Below the pieces are notes generated by a model that saw only the letters and a program-made list of their open reading frames with translations, made no database searches and was not told where the DNA came from. Positions 1 to 7,929 of a DNA stretch of 40,642 bases are shown piece after piece. Numbering within the stretch: the stretch's first letter is position 1; each line of letters opens with the position of its first letter. The DNA is from Allobosea sp. AAP35 (GTDB lineage Bacteria > Pseudomonadota > Alphaproteobacteria > Rhizobiales > Beijerinckiaceae). Both the position numbers and the translations under genes were made by a program. The stretch is taken from positions 1-40,642 of the forward strand of contig NZ_LJHQ01000079.1 of assembly GCF_001295925.1 (NCBI RefSeq), written 5' to 3'.

Positions 1-1574
1 ACCTCGTCCTCGTAGATCGCCTCGCCGGAATGGCGGTCGAAGCCGGTCTGCACAGTGCGGGTGATGACCTCGCCCGCGGCGGCAGCCTCGACGACGCGGG
101 CGTTGAAGCCGTCGATGTTGCGCACCGAGAGCTTCGACATCTTCTTGTAGCGCTCCTCCATCTCGCGCACCGCCCATTTCAGGGCGACGACCGCCTTCTT
201 CGGGTCGGTGACGACAGGCGTGAGCAGATGGGGAATGCCGTCATAAACCGACAATTCCAGCATCTTGGGATCGACCATGATCAGCCGGCACTGCTGCGGG
301 GTGAGCCGGTAGAGCAGCGACAGGATCATGGTGTTGATCGCCACCGACTTGCCCGAGCCGGTCGTGCCGGCGACCAGCAGATGCGGCATCTTGGCGAGAT
401 CGACGATCACTGGCTCGCCGCCGATGGTCTTGCCAAGACCCAGAGCGAGCTTGTGCTTGGAGCTCTCGAAATCCTGGCTGGCGAGCAGCTCGCGCAGGAA
501 AACGGTCTCACGGCGCGCATTGGGCAGTTCGATGCCGATCGCGTTCTTGCCGGGAATCACCGCCACGCGCGCCGAAATCGCGCTCATCGAACGGGCGATG
601 TCGTCGGCCAGCGAAATCACGCGGGAGGATTTGGTGCCCGGCGCGGGTTCGAGCTCGTAGAGCGTGACGACAGGGCCGGGGCAGGCCTGGACGATTTCAC
701 CCCTGACATTGAAGTCTTCCAGCACGCCTTCGAGATAGCCGGCATTCTGCTGCAGCACTTCCGTGGGGATCGCGGTCTCGATCACCGGGGGCTCGGCCAG
801 AATTGTGATGGACGGCAGCTCGAAAGGGGCCGGCGGCGCGATCCGCGGGACCTGACCCGCCTCGTCCTCGGCCGGTTCAGGCGACTGCGCCGAGATCTCG
901 GCCCGGGCCCTGCGGTTGACGACGACCCCACGGCCCGGCACGGGCACCTCGACCGGCTCGGCCACCCTGGAGATCGCGAGAGCAGGCTGTAGCGCCCTGG
1001 CCGCTGGACGGAACGTGACGCGGCCAGAAGCCTGTGGCGACGGCGCTGTACGCCGATGCACCGTCGGCGTCACCGCCGGGCGAAACGGCGCGGGCGGAGC
1101 CTGCGAGACGGTGCGCGTGGCCGGCTCGGCGACGGGCATCTCAGCTTCGCGGGGATGCGCGCCAGCCTCGGTGAGCGCCGTCTGCGCCTCGTCGGACCGA
1201 TCGCCCGAGACGACCTCCCAGAAAGCGTGGTCGGAAATCAGCGAAAGCGGCGTCGTCGCGACCGGTGGCTCGATAGCTGTCTGCGGCTCCTCGACCACGG
1301 CGTATGCGTCCTCGACCACAGCCAAGGCCTCACCCTCGATCGTCAAGCCGTCGGAAGGGTCCATCTGCGGAGGCATGGCAGCGTCTGACGGCCTCGCCCA
1401 CACCCGATCGATCAGGCGGTCGGGCGTGCGCCAGAACCGCACCTGCGGCGCGTCAGCATCGGGTCGCGGGGTTGGGACGCCCTGCGCACCGGGGCCAGAT
1501 GCCGTGTCGGCAAGAGGAGAAAAGCGTTCACCGGCAACAACTTGCGCGGATGTGTGAAGGCCGGACTGACGCAT
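1..1574 (-). CDS. ftsK: FtsK/SpoIIIE-family DNA translocase, N-terminal part (runs off the left edge)
   Basis: ATP-driven double-stranded DNA pump that in the family clears and aligns chromosome termini at the division septum. The first 524 residues or so are in the window; the C-terminal motor and any gamma domain lie off the left edge. Visible are a Pro/Ala/Glu-rich linker (about residues 1-260), then the alpha/beta motor with Walker A GTTGSGKS (about 403-410), the Walker B strand LIMVDPK (about 431-437) and the conserved block ending [12 protein letters not shown] at 1574 is the first start after an in-frame stop at 1599-1601. There are no transmembrane segments ahead of the linker, and only 130 bases separate the start from mrpG. 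This is therefore a soluble form, not the classic four-helix FtsK. Family assignment is certain; whether it is the only FtsK of the cell cannot be seen. Confidence 0.9.
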   Translation of the reverse strand, partial: MRQSGLHTSAQVVAGERFSPLADTASGPGAQGVPTPRPDADAPQVRFWRTPDRLIDRVWARPSDAAMPPQMDPSDGLTIEGEALAVVEDAYAVVEEPQTAIEPPVATTPLSLISDHAFWEVVSGDRSDEAQTALTEAGAHPREAEMPVAEPATRTVSQAPPAPFRPAVTPTVHRRTAPSPQASGRVTFRPAARALQPALAISRVAEPVEVPVPGRGVVVNRRARAEISAQSPEPAEDEAGQVPRIAPPAPFELPSITILAEPPVIETAIPTEVLQQNAGYLEGVLEDFNVRGEIVQACPGPVVTLYELEPAPGTKSSRVISLADDIARSMSAISARVAVIPGKNAIGIELPNARRETVFLRELLASQDFESSKHKLALGLGKTIGGEPVIVDLAKMPHLLVAGTTGSGKSVAINTMILSLLYRLTPQQCRLIMVDPKMLELSVYDGIPHLLTPVVTDPKKAVVALKWAVREMEERYKKMSKLSVRNIDGFNARVVEAAAAGEVITRTVQTGFDRHSGEAIYEDE

Positions 1575-1704
1575 GGGATACCGCGGACTCTGACGAACTC
1601 AACCAAGAGCAACGCCTATCGTCACAGCGTTAAGAGGCAATGAAGGCGAAGCCTCGGATCGTTCGATCTTCGTCCGCATCACCTGGTCCGGGCGGCGACA
1701 CGGG

Positions 1705-2079
1705 TCACTTCTCCGCGGCGCGCTTGGGAACGTCGAGGGTAGCCCAGCCGTCGGGTCGACCCGTCGATGGCAGGCTGTTCCGGTCGGCCTGGGAGCGCAG
1801 GATATGGGCCTTGGCCAGCATATGCGCGGTTACCGGCGCGGTCAGGAACAGGAAGATGGTGATCAGCAATTCGTGGAACGAGACATGGCCGCTCGCCATC
1901 GCGAAATGCAGCATCGAGGCGATCAGCAGCGAGCCGATGCCGAGCGTCGTCGATTTGGAAGGACCGTGCAGTCTGCGCATCATGTCGGGCAGCTTGGCCA
2001 GGCCAAACGAGCCGACGAGCAGGAAGAAGGCCCCGATGAGGATCAAGGCCGAGACGGCCAATTCGCCAATCCATTGCAT
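1705..2079 (-). CDS. mnhG: Na+(K+)/H+ antiporter subunit G (Mrp/Mnh/Pha type)
   Basis: Small membrane subunit of the multi-subunit cation/proton antiporter, 124 residues. It has three hydrophobic segments (about 8-28, 43-63, 68-90). The MnhG/PhaG signature is clear in LVGSFGLAKLPDMMRRLHGP and in the SKSTTLGIG turn before the second helix. The tail after residue 95 is polar and cytoplasmic. It is the last gene of the operon, 11 bases after mnhF, and ATG at 2079 gives the expected N-terminus. The subunit has no known catalytic residue and is needed for complex assembly and activity in studied Mrp systems. Confidence 0.93.
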   Translation of the reverse strand: MQWIGELAVSALILIGAFFLLVGSFGLAKLPDMMRRLHGPSKSTTLGIGSLLIASMLHFAMASGHVSFHELLITIFLFLTAPVTAHMLAKAHILRSQADRNSLPSTGRPDGWATLDVPKRAAEK

Positions 2080-2090
2080 GCTCGGGGTCC

Positions 2091-2360
2091 TTACTCGATC
2101 ACATTGCCGCGGAGCAGGTATTTGCAGAACGCCACGGTCGTCACGAAGCCGACCATGGCGATCAGCATCGCTGCTTCGAAATACAAAGTCGTGCCGTAGT
2201 AGATGCCCAGCAGCACGATCAGCCCGATCGCGTTGATGACCATCGTGTCCAAAGCCAGGACGCGATCGGTGACGTCGGGACCGATCGCCATGCGGTAGAG
2301 ATTGAGCAGGATGGCGAGGCTGGCGACGGCCATCGCGATCTGACAGGCGATTGCGATCAT
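2091..2360 (-). CDS. mnhF: Na+(K+)/H+ antiporter subunit F
   Basis: Membrane subunit of 89 residues with three predicted helices, of normal family length. The typical MnhF segment GPDVTDRVLALDTM with conserved Asp residues lies between helices 1 and 2. ATG at 2360 overlaps the end of mnhE by 4 bases, which implies translational coupling. In studied Mrp complexes F packs with G and the MrpA C-terminal region. Confidence 0.93.
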   Translation of the reverse strand: MIAIACQIAMAVASLAILLNLYRMAIGPDVTDRVLALDTMVINAIGLIVLLGIYYGTTLYFEAAMLIAMVGFVTTVAFCKYLLRGNVIE

Positions 2361-2848
2361 TCGAAGATCCTCTTCAAGCGGCGTTCGTAGCGATGCTTGA
2401 TCTGGGCGATCGTCTCGTCGGCCCCATCGGTTTCGAGGCAGTGCACCAGCAAGGCGCGTCCATCGGCGCTGACATCGCTCGAGACGGTGCCGGGCGTCAT
2501 CGTGATCGTCCCGGCAAGCACGGTGATGGCCTCGGGCGATTTGAGATCAAGCGGCACGGTGATGAAGCGCGACTGCAGGCTGTCGCCCCGGCGAAACAGG
2601 ATCAGGAACGCGACCTGGATATTCGATACGACGATGTCCCAGAGCACGACCAGCATGAACTCGATCATCATCATAGGGGCACCGACACGGGGGCGGCCGG
2701 GCCAGTAGGCGCTGGTCGCCAGCGGAATCAGGATGCCCAGGATCAGCCCCAGCACCAGATGGCCGAAGGTGACCTCGTTGGCGAGCAGGACCCAGACCGC
2801 GACGATCCAGACGGTCAGCAGGGGATGTGGGAAGAAGCGCATGGCCAT
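2357..2848 (-). CDS. mnhE: Na+(K+)/H+ antiporter subunit E
   Basis: Subunit E of the Mrp antiporter, 163 residues, at the family norm. Two or three N-terminal helices (about 8-50) are followed by a soluble domain carrying the family's ITMTPGTVSSDVSADGRALLVH stretch, cited here only as a landmark at about residues 100-121. Two in-frame ATG codons (2848 and 2842) are possible; the first is used here. It begins 3 bases after the mnhD stop. The cytoplasmic domain has no known enzymatic role. Confidence 0.92.
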   Translation of the reverse strand: MAMRFFPHPLLTVWIVAVWVLLANEVTFGHLVLGLILGILIPLATSAYWPGRPRVGAPMMMIEFMLVVLWDIVVSNIQVAFLILFRRGDSLQSRFITVPLDLKSPEAITVLAGTITMTPGTVSSDVSADGRALLVHCLETDGADETIAQIKHRYERRLKRIFE

Positions 2849-2851
2849 GGC

Positions 2852-4399
2852 CTAGTTCTCCCCCGCGCCGGGTGTCAGAACCGCGCGGATATAGCCGGCC
2901 CTGTCGAGCAGTTGCACCGACGTCGCCTCGAAAGCGGCCGTGAGCGGACCCGCGCCCAGCGACAGCGCAGCCGTCCCCGCCAGCAGCAGGCCGATGACGA
3001 TGATGGGCACGAGCGCGGTTGCGGCCAACCTGTTGGAACCGCTCCGAACCGGCGGTGCGGCCGAATCTGGTGTCGGCTTTGGATTGTTCCAGAAGATCAC
3101 CGAGCCGGCCCGCGCGTAGCCGATGATCATCAGCAAGCTCGCGCCGAGAACCACAGTCCAGATCAGCGGTGCGTGGGCCGCGTTACGCGTCGCGTCGAGG
3201 ATCAGGAGCTTGCCGAGGAAGCCCGACAGAGGCGGCATGCCGACCATGGCGATGGCGGCCAGAAAGAACATCGCGCCCAGAAGCGTCTCATGGGCAATCG
3301 CCGGCGCGGGCACCAGCCGGTCGAGATCCTTGCCACGTCGCTTTGCGATCACATCGACCAGCAGGAACAGGGCGGCGCCCGCCAGCGTGCTGTGGATCAG
3401 ATAGTAGAGCGCGGCTGTGGTGCCGGGACCGTCGAACAGGCCCACCGCGATCAGGAGATTGCCCATCGAGGCGATGACCGAGAAGCAGACGAGATCGCGC
3501 AGCTGCCGGCTGGCCAAGACGCCCACAGCGCCGACGGCGAGGGTGACAAGGGCTGCCGGGATGACGAGGGGCGCGACGATGGCACCAAGCGGCCCCGCAT
3601 CCGCCCCGAAGATCAGCCCATAGACGCGGATGATCGCATAGGCGCCGACCTTGGTCATGATCATGAACATCGCGGCGGCCGGTGCCGAGGTCGCCGCATA
3701 GGCACTCGGCAGCCACCAGTGCAGCGGCACCAGCGCCGCCTTGGTGGCGAACACTGCAAACAGCAGCATCGCCCCGGTTTTCAAAAGCGCCTGGTTGTCG
3801 GCGGAGACGGCCGCGACCTTGCCGGCGAGATCGGCCATGTTGAGCGTGCCGGTGATCGCATAGATCAGGCCGACGCCGAACAGGAACAGCGTCGAGGCGA
3901 TCAGGTTGATCGCGACATAGTGGAACCCCGCCTTCAGGCGCACCGCACCGCCGCCATGCAGCATCAGCCCATAGGAGGCGATCAGCATGACCTCGAAGAA
4001 GACGAACAGGTTGAACAGATCCCCGGTCAGGAAGGCACCATTGACGCCGAGAAGCTGGAACTGCATCAGCGCATGGAAATGCCGCCCCCGCGTGTCCCAG
4101 CCGGCGCAGGCATAGATCGTGACCGCCAGTGCCAGCGCCGCGCTGAGCAGCAACATGATCGCCGACAGCCGGTCCAGCACCAGCACGATGCCGAACGGGG
4201 CCGGCCAGTTGCCGAGGAAATAGGCTCGTGGCGTGCCGTCGCTCGACAGCACAACGAGGCCGATGGCAAGCACCAGCATCAGCAGTGTCGCGCCGACCGA
4301 GACGATGCGCTGGTTTGTGAGGTTATGCGGCAGTGCCAGGATGAGCAGCGCCGCCGTCATCGCCGGCAGAACCGTGGGCAGGACAATCCAGTGGTTCAT
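2852..4399 (-). CDS. mnhD: Na+(K+)/H+ antiporter subunit D
   Basis: One of the two large antiporter-type subunits homologous to NuoL/M/N of respiratory complex I; 515 residues and about 14 helices. The Proton_antipo_M domain spans roughly residues 125-410. A conserved Glu is seen in LFVFFEVMLIASYGL (about residue 135) and a Lys in FATKAALVPLHWWLPSAY (about 218), the pair expected in the ion path. ATG at 4399 overlaps the mnhC stop as ATGA, so the two are translationally coupled. Together with A it should form the proton- and cation-conducting core. Confidence 0.95.
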   Translation of the reverse strand: MNHWIVLPTVLPAMTAALLILALPHNLTNQRIVSVGATLLMLVLAIGLVVLSSDGTPRAYFLGNWPAPFGIVLVLDRLSAIMLLLSAALALAVTIYACAGWDTRGRHFHALMQFQLLGVNGAFLTGDLFNLFVFFEVMLIASYGLMLHGGGAVRLKAGFHYVAINLIASTLFLFGVGLIYAITGTLNMADLAGKVAAVSADNQALLKTGAMLLFAVFATKAALVPLHWWLPSAYAATSAPAAAMFMIMTKVGAYAIIRVYGLIFGADAGPLGAIVAPLVIPAALVTLAVGAVGVLASRQLRDLVCFSVIASMGNLLIAVGLFDGPGTTAALYYLIHSTLAGAALFLLVDVIAKRRGKDLDRLVPAPAIAHETLLGAMFFLAAIAMVGMPPLSGFLGKLLILDATRNAAHAPLIWTVVLGASLLMIIGYARAGSVIFWNNPKPTPDSAAPPVRSGSNRLAATALVPIIVIGLLLAGTAALSLGAGPLTAAFEATSVQLLDRAGYIRAVLTPGAGEN

Positions 4400-4779
4400 G
4401 ATGGCAGCCGTGCCTTGTCGCCACTGGCGACGGACTTCCCTGGGTCGCCGTCGTCGGGAAGATCGAGATCGACCGCGTCTGTGCCCGATTCCAGGAAGCC
4501 ACGCAGCGCCAGCACCACGATCAGCGCGGTCATGCCGAAGGAGATCACGATCGCCGTCAGGACAAGCGCCTGCGGCAGCGGATCGGCATAGCCTGCGGCC
4601 AGCGCGCTGATGACAGGCGGCTGGTTGATCGTCAGACGGCCCATCGCGAACAGGAAGAGGTTCACCGCATAGGTCAGAAAGGTGAGACCGAGAATGACCG
4701 GGAACGTCCGTGCGCGCAGCAGGAGATAGATTCCCACCGCCGTCATCACGCCCGTTGCGCTGGCGACAAGCAACTCCAC
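4396..4779 (-). CDS. mnhC: Na+(K+)/H+ antiporter subunit C
   Basis: NuoK-like small subunit, 127 residues, three helices. The family region VILGLTFLTYAVNLFLF is at about residues 29-45, and the loop INQPPVISALAAGYADPLPQ precedes the third helix. The start is GTG at 4779. An excellent ribosome-binding site (AAGGAGG, 7 bases ahead) sits inside the last codons of mnhA, which decides this start. The C-terminal tail of about 25 residues is charged. Confidence 0.93.
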   Translation of the reverse strand: MELLVASATGVMTAVGIYLLLRARTFPVILGLTFLTYAVNLFLFAMGRLTINQPPVISALAAGYADPLPQALVLTAIVISFGMTALIVVLALRGFLESGTDAVDLDLPDDGDPGKSVASGDKARLPS

Positions 4780-4780
4780 C

Positions 4781-7630
4781 TCAAGCCTCCTTCACGACGG
4801 CGGGATCAGTGTCGAGCACGATGTCCATCGGATGATCGGTCACGGGCGAGCGCTCGGCTCGCTGCTGGACGCGCGAAATCTGCGACAGCGACAACAACAC
4901 GGCACCGACGACGGCGAGGAAGACGCCGAGATCGAAGGCCATCGCCGTCGCCAGTTCGAACTGCCCGACCAGCGGCAGCGAGAAATAATCGAAGGAGCTG
5001 GTCAGGAAGGGCCGGCCGAACACCCAGGATCCGATGCCGGTGAGGCCGGCGATGACGATCCCGGCCCCGATCATGGCCGTCGAGTCGATCCGGGCGCGGG
5101 CATTGGCCCAGACATAGCCGCTGGCCATGTACTGCATGATCAGCGCCATCGCCACGACGAGGCCGGCGATGAAGCCGCCGCCAGGCAGATTATGGCCGCG
5201 CAAGAAGATGTAGACGCCGACCGTCAGCGCCAGCGGCAGCAGTGCCCGGGTTGCGACGACGAGCATGAGGGGGTGGGCGTCGCGCGCCTCCTCAGCGAAG
5301 CGGATGCTCGCCAGCCGGCGCGCCGAGGCCCGGCCGAAGGGATGATCCAGCAGCGCGAAGATCGCCAGTGCGGCGATGCCGAGCACGATGATCTCGCCAA
5401 ACGTATCGAAGCCGCGGAAGTCGACGAGGATGACGTTGACGACATTGGTGCCGCCGCCCCCGGGCTTCGACTGCTCCAGATGATAGGCCGAGATGGTCTC
5501 GAAGCCCCGAGTCATCACCGCATAGACCAGCCCGGCGACCCCGAGGCCGGCGACCGTCGCGATTCCAGCATCACGCCAGCGCAACAGCGGCGTGCCCTCC
5601 CTGGGCGTCGTCTTCGGCAGCAGATTGAGCGAGAGCAGCAGAAGGACGGTGGTCACGACATCGACGGAGATCTGCGTCAAGGCGAGATCGGGCGCCGAGA
5701 ACTGCAGGAAAACGAGCGATACCACCAGGCCGACGACGCTTGTCAGCACCAGTGCGAAGACACGGTCATGATGGCGCAGAACTGCCGCCAGGCTGGCCAC
5801 GACAAGCGCGAGCCAGGCGACCACGGCCGGCAGCGACATCGGCAGCACCGGGCGCGTGCCGAGGCCATGCGAAGCGGTCCAGAAACCGCCGGCCGCCAGC
5901 ACCACAACGGCGGCGACGATGATGACGAAATAGAGCTGCAGCGAGCCGGTATGGGAGCGTGCGATGCTCCAGTTCGCGCCCGCCACCAACCACTCAATGG
6001 CGCGGTCGAACAGCGTCTTGGCGTCGGGGCGCGGCAGGCTCAGCCGGATCTCGTTGATCTGCCGATACGCCAGGAACAGGGCCGCGCCACCGGCGAGCGC
6101 GCCCATGCTGACGAGCAGAGCCGGCGTGACGCCATGCCAGATCGCCAGATAATAGGACGGCAACGGCCCGCCGATGACCGCCAGCGCCGTGCGTTCGACG
6201 ATCGGCCCCGCGATCAGCGCCGGCAGGAGCCCGATCGCCACGACCAGCACGACGAGGAACGCGACCGGGCCCCACATCCCGACAGGCGGGTCATGCGGGT
6301 GGGACGGGTAGTCGTGCCGCTTCGGACCGAAGAACACGCGCACGGCCAGCCTTGCCGAATAGGCGACCGAAAACAAAGTCGCCAGTCCGGCCATCACCGG
6401 CACCAGCCAGGGCATGCCGGCATAGGAGGTCTTCAACGCCTCCTCCAGCATCAGTTCCTTGGACAGAAAGCCGTTGAACAGCGGGATGCCCGCCATCGAG
6501 GCGGAGGCGATCAGGACCAGCGTCGCGGTGATCGGCATCAGCATCATGAGCCCGCCGAGCCGGCGGATATCGCGCGTTCCGGCCTCGTGATCGATAATGC
6601 CGGCCCCCATGAAGAGCGCCGCCTTGAAGGTGGCGTGGTTGAGGATGTGGAACACGGCGGCGACCGCCGCCATCGGCGTGCCGAAGCCGAGTAGCATCGT
6701 CATCAGGCCGAGATGGCTGACGGTCGAAAAGGCCAGAAGCCCTTTCAGATCGTCCTTAAAGATCGCGATCCAGGCCGCGACCAGCATGGTGACGAGCCCC
6801 ACCGGCGCCACGATCAGAAACCAGGCCTCGGTGCCGGCGAGCACCGGCCACAGCCGCGCCAGCAGGAAGATCCCGGCCTTCACCATGGTGGCGGAGTGGA
6901 GATAGGCCGAAACCGGCGTCGGCGCGGCCATGGCGTGCGGCAGCCAGAAATGGAACGGAAACTGCGCCGACTTGGTGAAGGCGCCGCCCAGCACGAGCAG
7001 CAGCATCGGCAGATAGAGCGGCGAGGCCTTGATCAGGTCGCCGCGCTGCAGGATCACCGAGAGGTCATAGGACCCGGCGATGTTGCCCAGCATCAGCATG
7101 CCGGCGATCAGGGCCAGCCCACCGCCCCCGGTGACGACCAGCGCCATCCGCGCGCCCTGCCGGGCCTCGGGCAGATGGCGCCAGTAGCCGATCAGCAGAA
7201 AGGAGGTCAGGCTGGTCAGTTCCCAGAACACCAGCAGGAGCAGGATGTTGTCGGACAGGACGACACCCACCATCGCGCCCTGGAACAGCAGCAGATAGGC
7301 ATAGAAGCGCCCCATCGGGTCGCTGGAGCTGAGGTAATAGCGCGCGTAGACGATCACTAGCAGGCCGATGCCGAGGATCATCGCGGCGAAGAACAGGCCC
7401 AGCCCGTCGATGAAGAAGGAAAACGACAGGCCGATCTGGGGCAGCCAGTCCAGCCGCGCCTGCACGATCTCGCCGCGATAGACGGCCGGCGCATGCGAGA
7501 GCAGCAGCGCCATCGCCAGCAACGTCGCCGTTCCCGTCACCGCGGCGCAGACATTCCGCCCCGAGCGGATCGTCAAGGGAGGCAATGCGGCCGCGAAGAA
7601 CGGTATCAGCGGGATCAGCCACAGGTTCAT
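4781..7630 (-). CDS. mnhA: Na+(K+)/H+ antiporter subunit A fused to subunit B
   Basis: Largest subunit, 949 residues from the ATG at 7630; a longer reading to 7741 adds a Cys-rich, non-membrane leader that does not match the family. Regions in order: a NuoL-like antiporter domain (about 60-490, with LLLVFWELTSLTSFLL and FTKSAQFPFHFWLPHAM), an MbhD-like segment around FSAPDLALTQISVDVV (about 650), and a C-terminal MnhB domain (about 800-930, with LRGHNLPGGGFIAGLVVA). The A-B fusion is the arrangement of rhizobial Pha systems and explains the lack of a separate mnhB gene. It is first in the A/B-C-D-E-F-G operon. Likely role: pH homeostasis and Na+ or K+ efflux at the inner membrane. Ion preference cannot be read from sequence. 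Confidence 0.94.
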   Translation of the reverse strand: MNLWLIPLIPFFAAALPPLTIRSGRNVCAAVTGTATLLAMALLLSHAPAVYRGEIVQARLDWLPQIGLSFSFFIDGLGLFFAAMILGIGLLVIVYARYYLSSSDPMGRFYAYLLLFQGAMVGVVLSDNILLLLVFWELTSLTSFLLIGYWRHLPEARQGARMALVVTGGGGLALIAGMLMLGNIAGSYDLSVILQRGDLIKASPLYLPMLLLVLGGAFTKSAQFPFHFWLPHAMAAPTPVSAYLHSATMVKAGIFLLARLWPVLAGTEAWFLIVAPVGLVTMLVAAWIAIFKDDLKGLLAFSTVSHLGLMTMLLGFGTPMAAVAAVFHILNHATFKAALFMGAGIIDHEAGTRDIRRLGGLMMLMPITATLVLIASASMAGIPLFNGFLSKELMLEEALKTSYAGMPWLVPVMAGLATLFSVAYSARLAVRVFFGPKRHDYPSHPHDPPVGMWGPVAFLVVLVVAIGLLPALIAGPIVERTALAVIGGPLPSYYLAIWHGVTPALLVSMGALAGGAALFLAYRQINEIRLSLPRPDAKTLFDRAIEWLVAGANWSIARSHTGSLQLYFVIIVAAVVVLAAGGFWTASHGLGTRPVLPMSLPAVVAWLALVVASLAAVLRHHDRVFALVLTSVVGLVVSLVFLQFSAPDLALTQISVDVVTTVLLLLSLNLLPKTTPREGTPLLRWRDAGIATVAGLGVAGLVYAVMTRGFETISAYHLEQSKPGGGGTNVVNVILVDFRGFDTFGEIIVLGIAALAIFALLDHPFGRASARRLASIRFAEEARDAHPLMLVVATRALLPLALTVGVYIFLRGHNLPGGGFIAGLVVAMALIMQYMASGYVWANARARIDSTAMIGAGIVIAGLTGIGSWVFGRPFLTSSFDYFSLPLVGQFELATAMAFDLGVFLAVVGAVLLSLSQISRVQQRAERSPVTDHPMDIVLDTDPAVVKEA

Positions 7631-7929
7631 AAAATAACGGCCTCGTCGATAGTCGATTGTAAAATCACAACGGCATGAGAAAGCGATAGTCCGACCTCCG
7701 CCCATACAGGAGCAGCAGACCGACACAATCACGCTATTCATTTTTCAGGATTCGTTCTAGCTCGGATATCGCCCGTCGCGCCACCGTCAGGGTGTCGGTT
7801 TGCCAAGGTGGGCCGGAACGGCCGCAGTCCGCCTGAACAGCCGGCGGGACAATCCGCACCGCTCACATCGTGAAGGAACCATCGCGGCGCCGGCCCATTG
7901 GGTCGGCAGGACCCTTGCAGGAGCAAACC
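7631..7929. other. Divergent intergenic region between mnhA and the YdeP-like gene
   Basis: These 299 bases must hold both promoters for the two diverging operons. I see no convincing gene, terminator or palindromic operator. The only clear signal is the ribosome-binding site GGAG at 7920-7923, ahead of the ATG at 7930. The half nearer mnhA (about 7631-7760) is visibly more AT-rich than the surroundings, which would suit a promoter region. Confidence 0.5.

Noticed and set aside
30..992. Long plus-strand open frame opposite ftsK
   Set aside because: The minus strand encodes a clear FtsK motor in the same place; the plus-strand product is a high-GC shadow without recognisable domains.
2351..6694. 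Very long plus-strand open frames (746 and 620 residues) opposite the Mrp operon
   Set aside because: Their products are runs of Arg, Gln, His and Asp typical of antisense readings of membrane-protein genes; all six Mrp genes on the minus strand are certain.
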